Positions 3,931 to 8,290 of a DNA stretch of 8,290 bases are shown in pieces. Source of the DNA: an uncultured Bacteroidota bacterium (GTDB lineage: Bacteria > Bacteroidota > Bacteroidia > NS11-12g > UBA955); contig CAIRMY010000300.1 in NCBI GenBank assembly GCA_903879775.1, positions 1 to 8,290 of the forward strand, written 5' to 3'. Below the pieces are notes generated by a model, which worked only from the letters and a program-made list of their open reading frames with translations, was not told where the DNA came from and searched no databases. The translations under genes and the position numbers were made by a program. The number at the start of each line of letters is the position of its first letter. Position 1 is the first letter of the stretch.

Positions 3931-6558
3931 ATGTCATTAACATCTCAAGAAATTAAAGCCAAATTTTTAGCCTTCTTTGAAAGCAAAAATCACAGAATTG
4001 TGCCATCAGCTCCAATTGTAGTGAAAGGTGATCCTACCTTAATGTTTACAAATGCGGGGATGAATCAATTTAAAGATTATTTTTTGGGAAATGCAGTGGC
4101 CACCAACAAGCGCGTTGCCAACAGTCAGAAATGTTTGCGCGTGAGTGGAAAACACAACGATTTAGATGAAGTAGGGCACGACCATTACCATCATACCATG
4201 TTTGAAATGATAGGTAACTGGAGCTTTGGAGATTATTTCAAGGCCGATGCAATTGCATGGGCTTGGGAATTGTTAACTGAAGTCTATGGTTTGCCCAAAG
4301 ATCGTTTGTACGTCACAGTTTTTGAAGGCGATGAAGCGGCGAATATTCATTTCGACCAAGAGGCATTCGATATCTGGTCGGCTAGGATAGATGCATCTAG
4401 AATTATCAATGGCAATAAAAAAGATAATTTTTGGGAAATGGGTGATACTGGACCTTGTGGTCCATGCACAGAAATCCATTTCGATATGCGTTCAGATGAA
4501 GATCGTGCGAAAGTAGATGGTGCAACATTGGTAAATAAAGACCATCCAGAGGTCATTGAAATTTGGAACAATGTGTTCATGGAATTCAATAGAATGGCCG
4601 ATGGTTCATTGGTGAAATTGCCCGCTCAACACGTTGATACCGGAATGGGTTTTGAACGTTTGGTGAGGGTAATTCAAGGTAAATCGTCGAATTACGATAC
4701 AGATATTTTTCAATTTATCATACAAAAAACCGCTAGTCTTTGTGGTAAAAAATATGGCGACAACGAAGCTCAAGACATAGCATTCAGAGTGATAGCCGAT
4801 CATATTAGAGCGGTGAGTTTATGCATTGCCGATGGTCAATTGCCGGCAAACAATGGAGCTGGATATGTGGTTCGAAGAATTCTTAGAAGGGCTGTACGAT
4901 ATGGGTACAGTTATTTAGGATTCACTGAGCCATTCATGTTTGAATTGTTGGAAGATTTGGCTGCATATTTTGCGAATTCTTTCTCTGAGTTGCAAAGCCA
5001 ATTGGCTTTTATACAAAGAGTTGTAAGAGAAGAGGAACTGTCGTTCTTTAGAACATTGAGCACAGGAATGCAAAAAATCAATGCGTATTTTGCCGAGAAT
5101 CCCTCAAAAGGAATCTCAGGTGAAATGGCGTTTGAATTGTATGATACTTATGGGTTTCCTATCGATTTAACGGAGGTCATTGCCCGTGAGAAGAATGTTT
5201 CGATTGATATTGAAGGATTTGAAAAGGCCTTAAATGAGCAAAAACAGAGAAGTAAAGCCGATGCTCAAAAAGAAACTGGTGATTGGAATTTTGCACATGA
5301 ATCTCTTGAGGAGAGCTTCCTTGGATATGATAAAACAGAATGCAACTCGTTGATTTCGAGACATCGTTCTGTGACCGTTAAAGGTAAAAACTTAACGCAT
5401 ATTGTGTTGGCTGATTGTCCTTTCTACGCTGAAAGTGGTGGACAAGTTGGCGATACGGGAATTTTGGTTGGTGAAGATGGCGAAACCATTCACATTGTAG
5501 ATACCACCAAGGAGAATAAATTGCACATTTTGGTTGCAAATCAACAAGTTAAAAACGCAACACAGTTGTTTAAGGCAACCGTTGATGAAAAACGCAGATT
5601 GAAAATATCGGCAAATCATAGTGCTACACATTTGATGCATAGTGCTTTGCAAAGGGTTTTAGGGACTCATGTTGCTCAAAAAGGAAGTTTGGTGAATGAT
5701 GAAACGTTAAGATTTGACTTTTCACATTTCGGCAAGATGACAGAAGAGGAGATTGCTTCTGTTGAGCAAATGGTGAATGCCAAAATTCAAGAGGGCATTG
5801 CATTGATTGAGCACAGAAACATTCCGATTCAAAATGCCATCGATATGGGCGCTACGGCCTTATTTGGTGAGAAATATGGAGATTTCGTGAGGGTCATTGA
5901 GTTCGATCGTGAGTATTCTATGGAACTTTGCGGTGGAACCCATGTTGCCAATACTTCTCAAATTGGATTCTTTAAATTCATTTCTGAGGGAAGTGTGAGC
6001 GCTGGGGTGAGAAGAATTGAGGCAATTACAAATGAAAGGGCGTTGTTGTATATTGGCGAGAAATTGACATTGTTAAATCAAATTTCTGAGAAATTAAATA
6101 ACCCGAAAGATATTTTAACCGCAATTCAAAAACTTTACGCTGATAACGATGTGCTTGCAAAGAAATTGGAAGCGTTTGAAAACGAAAAGATTCAAGTGGT
6201 GAAATCTCAATTGGCTCTAAGTGTTCAAAAAATGGGAGATATCCAATTTATCAATGCGAATTTAAATTTACCAAGTGCAGATGCTGCAAAACAATTGTGT
6301 TTCCAACTCAAGCAAGAATTCACGAATTTGGTTTGTGTGTTGGGATATGTTGCAGATGAAAAGCCAGGATTGGCAATTTATATTGAAGAGAATTTAGTGG
6401 CTGAAAAAGGCTTAGATGCTTCAAGCATGGTGAGAGAATGCGGTAAGTTCATTCAAGGTGGTGGCGGAGGACAAAAGTTCTTTGCAACAGCCGGAGGAAA
6501 AGACGCTTCAGGATTGGATCAATCCATCGCAAAAGCAAAAGAAATATTGGGATTCTAA
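3931..6558 (+). CDS. alaS: Alanine--tRNA ligase
   Basis: Attaches alanine to tRNA-Ala and hydrolyses mischarged Ser/Gly-tRNA-Ala. At 875 residues it is full length (the E. coli enzyme has 876). The class II catalytic domain is seen as MFTNAGMNQFK (38-48), HHTMFEMIGNWSFGDYFK (87-104), GDTGPCGPCTEIH (171-183) and VDTGMGFERL (235-244). The tRNA-recognition helical region follows (about 250-460). The editing domain carries the zinc-binding HSATH (563-567) and CGGTH (667-671) motifs. A helical linker (about 735-765) leads to the C-Ala domain with the glycine run at 843-847. The start MSLTSQEIKAKF fits the usual N-terminus of the family and lies just past the promoter box. The gene is convergent with rsmG and ends in the shared terminator. 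Confidence 0.99.
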   Translation: MSLTSQEIKAKFLAFFESKNHRIVPSAPIVVKGDPTLMFTNAGMNQFKDYFLGNAVATNKRVANSQKCLRVSGKHNDLDEVGHDHYHHTMFEMIGNWSFGDYFKADAIAWAWELLTEVYGLPKDRLYVTVFEGDEAANIHFDQEAFDIWSARIDASRIINGNKKDNFWEMGDTGPCGPCTEIHFDMRSDEDRAKVDGATLVNKDHPEVIEIWNNVFMEFNRMADGSLVKLPAQHVDTGMGFERLVRVIQGKSSNYDTDIFQFIIQKTASLCGKKYGDNEAQDIAFRVIADHIRAVSLCIADGQLPANNGAGYVVRRILRRAVRYGYSYLGFTEPFMFELLEDLAAYFANSFSELQSQLAFIQRVVREEELSFFRTLSTGMQKINAYFAENPSKGISGEMAFELYDTYGFPIDLTEVIAREKNVSIDIEGFEKALNEQKQRSKADAQKETGDWNFAHESLEESFLGYDKTECNSLISRHRSVTVKGKNLTHIVLADCPFYAESGGQVGDTGILVGEDGETIHIVDTTKENKLHILVANQQVKNATQLFKATVDEKRRLKISANHSATHLMHSALQRVLGTHVAQKGSLVNDETLRFDFSHFGKMTEEEIASVEQMVNAKIQEGIALIEHRNIPIQNAIDMGATALFGEKYGDFVRVIEFDREYSMELCGGTHVANTSQIGFFKFISEGSVSAGVRRIEAITNERALLYIGEKLTLLNQISEKLNNPKDILTAIQKLYADNDVLAKKLEAFENEKIQVVKSQLALSVQKMGDIQFINANLNLPSADAAKQLCFQLKQEFTNLVCVLGYVADEKPGLAIYIEENLVAEKGLDASSMVRECGKFIQGGGGGQKFFATAGGKDASGLDQSIAKAKEILGF

Positions 6559-6578
6559 CAGGAAATGTCCCTCAAAAT

Positions 6579-6612
6579 AAAAAGGTGATTACTCAATGGT
6601 AATCACCTTTTT
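6579..6612. terminator. Bidirectional terminator shared by alaS and rsmG
   Basis: AAAAAGGTGATTAC (6579-6592) pairs perfectly with GTAATCACCTTTTT (6599-6612) around the 6-base loop TCAATG. The A-run on one side and the T-run on the other let it terminate transcription from either direction. The rsmG stop codon (6591-6589) and its last five sense codons lie within the hairpin. Confidence 0.88.
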
Positions 6613-7215
6613 TGTTTCGAAAAAGTCTTCTTTGAAAACTTTTGAAATATTATTTGATTTAATTTTTAACCTTGGATTTAGTTGAAGGAGTTCATTCAAC
6701 TCTTCGGAAAGATCTCCGCCTTTAAGGAGAAAGAACTTGGGTTTATCCATCCAATTGTCTTTCATCCAATCATATAGCTTAATGGCTGGAGCCACAGCTC
6801 TTGCAACGGCTAAGTCATATCCATATTCAGAACTTTCAGTTCTTTGGTGCTCTCCTAGAACATTTTTAAGTTCTATAGATTGAGCCACTTCATTCACAAC
6901 ATTGATTTTTTTACCGATTGAATCTACGAGGTGAAATTTAATTTCAGGAAACATGATGGCAAGGGGAATTCCTGGAAATCCACCACCAGTTCCTATGTCG
7001 ATAATGCTTTTAATTCCTGTAAAATCACAAAATTTAACGAGGGCTAAAGAGTGCAAAACGTGATGGATATAGAAATTTTCCATGTCTTTTCTAGAGATCA
7101 CATTCACTCTCTCGTTATGGTAAACATAAAGATCATAAAGTGCTGCAAATTGCGTTTTCTGGGTCTCGTTGAGTTCAGGAAAATAGCGTTCAATTAAACT
7201 AGAGGTGATTACCAT
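6589..7215 (-). CDS. rsmG: 16S rRNA (guanine-N7) methyltransferase RsmG
   Basis: SAM-dependent methyltransferase that forms m7G in the 530 loop of 16S rRNA (G527 in E. coli); also known as GidB. The 208-residue length fits the family. Visible motifs are NVISRKD (38-44), HVLHSLAL (52-59), the SAM-binding motif I DIGTGGGFPGIPLAI (73-87), HLVDSIGKKINVV (95-107, the acidic residue expected to contact the SAM ribose), VARAVAP (137-143) and LLKGG (163-167). The ATG overlaps the stop codon of the upstream glycosyltransferase gene by 7 bases (ATGGTAA), so the two are probably translated from one transcript and perhaps coupled. The last residues, VITIE, are encoded in one arm of the terminator hairpin. 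Confidence 0.96.
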   Translation of the reverse strand: MVITSSLIERYFPELNETQKTQFAALYDLYVYHNERVNVISRKDMENFYIHHVLHSLALVKFCDFTGIKSIIDIGTGGGFPGIPLAIMFPEIKFHLVDSIGKKINVVNEVAQSIELKNVLGEHQRTESSEYGYDLAVARAVAPAIKLYDWMKDNWMDKPKFFLLKGGDLSEELNELLQLNPRLKIKSNNISKVFKEDFFETKKVITIE

Positions 7216-8290
7216 ACAATTTTGCGTTTAAAAAAGGCGTTGATGGAAATAATCAAGTACCAAAAGCTGTAGAAAAAATTAAATAATGGATAATAAGGGT
7301 TTGCGAGTGGCATTTTGAGGAGTTTTCCTTTTTTTGCAAAAATGACCCATTCCGGGATGATTTTTAACAAAATTGGAATGATTGGCCAAAGCCAACTGCT
7401 TCCAAATGCAAACCAAAGAATGGTTATTGTCCAGAATAATAATTGAGATATTGGCAACCAAGCGAGTTGATTTTTCACATCGGAACGGTATTGTTTTCCA
7501 ATCCATAAATGACGCATTTTTTGTTTCCAATATTCTTTCCAATTTGCTGGTCCATTTGTGTTTACGTAACTATTTGGATCGATGCAAATCGTAGTATTTG
7601 TGGCATTTGAAGCTTCTTGCACGAACAAATCATCGTCGCCAGCAGGCAAGTGGTGGTGTTTTGAAAAACCACCCACTGAATCGTAAATGCTTCTGGTATA
7701 TGCTAAATTTCGTCCAACACCCATATAAGGTTTCCCTTTGATTGCCATTCCTAAGAATTGCAAGGCAGTGAGCATGTTTTCATATTGCACCAATCTTCCC
7801 ATGAAAGATTTTTTTGTTTTCACGGGTGAAACACCTAAAATAATATCTTTTTTCGAGGTAAATCCTGCAGCCATGCTCCTAAGCCATTGGTCAGAATTTG
7901 GAACGCAATCGGCATCGGTGAGTAAAAAATGGTTGTATTTGGCTTTTTTGAATCCTAAGGTTAGGGCAAGTTTTTTGCCACCGTTTTTGATCACTTCTGG
8001 ATCGAGGAGAACGTATTTTAGTAGGGGTTCGCGTTCAGCAGTTTTAACAAGAAAATATGCTGTTTCATCACCTGAACGATCGTCGATGATTACCACTTCA
8101 AATTGAGGGTAATCTTGGTTGAGCCAATGGGGTAAATGATCTTCGAGTTTGAGGACTGAATTTCGTGCGGCAATGATAATTGACACTGGAGGGAGCTGAG
8201 ATTCAGGTGCCTGATTTGTGAGATTTACGGCAGAAAAATATTGAAAGAAGTAAAACCATCCCACAGAAAAAAAGATAACTGCGCAGATGC
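7209..8290 (-). CDS. Membrane glycosyltransferase family 2, 5' end outside the window
   Basis: A GT2 (GT-A fold) enzyme expected to move a sugar from a nucleotide donor to an envelope or exported glycan. Counting from an internal GTG at 8264, the motifs are VSIIIAARNS (27-36), FEVVIIDDRSGDET (55-68), the metal-binding LLTDADC (114-120), GVGRNLAYTRSIYDSVGGF (182-200), GDDDLF (209-214) with the likely catalytic acid, and QKMRHLWIGKQYR (248-260), which resembles the QxxRW acceptor-site motif. Hydrophobic segments at about 270-305 and 325-345 anchor the C-terminus. The frame stays open through 8288 (ICAVIFFSVGWFYFFQYF), giving an N-terminal membrane helix, so the true start lies beyond the window and the GTG is not a real start. 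It overlaps rsmG by 7 bases. The substrate is unknown. Confidence 0.9.
   Translation of the reverse strand, partial: ICAVIFFSVGWFYFFQYFSAVNLTNQAPESQLPPVSIIIAARNSVLKLEDHLPHWLNQDYPQFEVVIIDDRSGDETAYFLVKTAEREPLLKYVLLDPEVIKNGGKKLALTLGFKKAKYNHFLLTDADCVPNSDQWLRSMAAGFTSKKDIILGVSPVKTKKSFMGRLVQYENMLTALQFLGMAIKGKPYMGVGRNLAYTRSIYDSVGGFSKHHHLPAGDDDLFVQEASNATNTTICIDPNSYVNTNGPANWKEYWKQKMRHLWIGKQYRSDVKNQLAWLPISQLLFWTITILWFAFGSSWLWPIIPILLKIIPEWVIFAKKGKLLKMPLANPYYPLFNFFYSFWYLIISINAFFKRKIVW

Noticed and set aside
4273..4803. Open reading frames antisense to alaS
   Set aside because: They are opposite a full-length, conserved gene, have no promoter or family resemblance, and read as low-complexity shadows of the alaS codons.
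8262..8264. GTG as the start of the glycosyltransferase
   Set aside because: The frame stays open to the window edge and encodes a continuous hydrophobic helix across the GTG, so it is most likely an internal valine.

Overview
The window looks like ordinary chromosomal housekeeping DNA from a member of the Bacteroidota. The evidence is moderately AT-rich sequence, starts without Shine-Dalgarno sites but with A-rich leaders, and several exact copies of the Bacteroidota -7 promoter element TAnnTTTG just upstream of genes. The protein sequences of AlaRS, ATP-dependent PEP carboxykinase and RsmG also have the look of that phylum. A genus cannot be named from this alone.

Layout. Bases 1-149 carry the 5' end of an msrA-like lipoprotein gene on the minus strand, cut by the window edge. 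It abuts, at about 171-178, the 3' half of a SUI1/YciH-type translation factor gene on the plus strand that has lost its 5' half. A complete, second msrA follows on the plus strand (531-1178). The two msrA 5' ends are about 95% identical and form a large inverted repeat around the SUI1 remnant. Next come a repeat-rich gap, a PAP2-family membrane phosphatase (minus, 1351-2106), and a divergent pckA (plus, 2230-3819) with a terminator. alaS (plus, 3931-6558) follows, convergent with rsmG (minus, 6589-7215) across a shared bidirectional terminator. An overlapping glycosyltransferase family 2 gene (minus, from beyond 8290 to 7209) lies upstream of rsmG, probably in the same operon.

Functions. The genes do not form one pathway: methionine sulfoxide repair (MsrA), lipid phosphate hydrolysis (PAP2), gluconeogenesis (PckA), tRNA-Ala charging (AlaS), 16S rRNA methylation (RsmG) and envelope glycan synthesis (GT2). 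pckA and alaS each have their own promoter and are separated by a terminator.

The parts that ordinary genes do not explain are at the left end and in the gaps. They are the inverted msrA pair with its abrupt SUI1 junction (real rearrangement or assembly chimera) and a family of GGTTTAT repeats with a strict spacing of about 10 bp. The repeats occur in four short arrays in three intergenic gaps, in both orientations. I see no CRISPR array, tRNA, rRNA, transposase or recognisable defence system.
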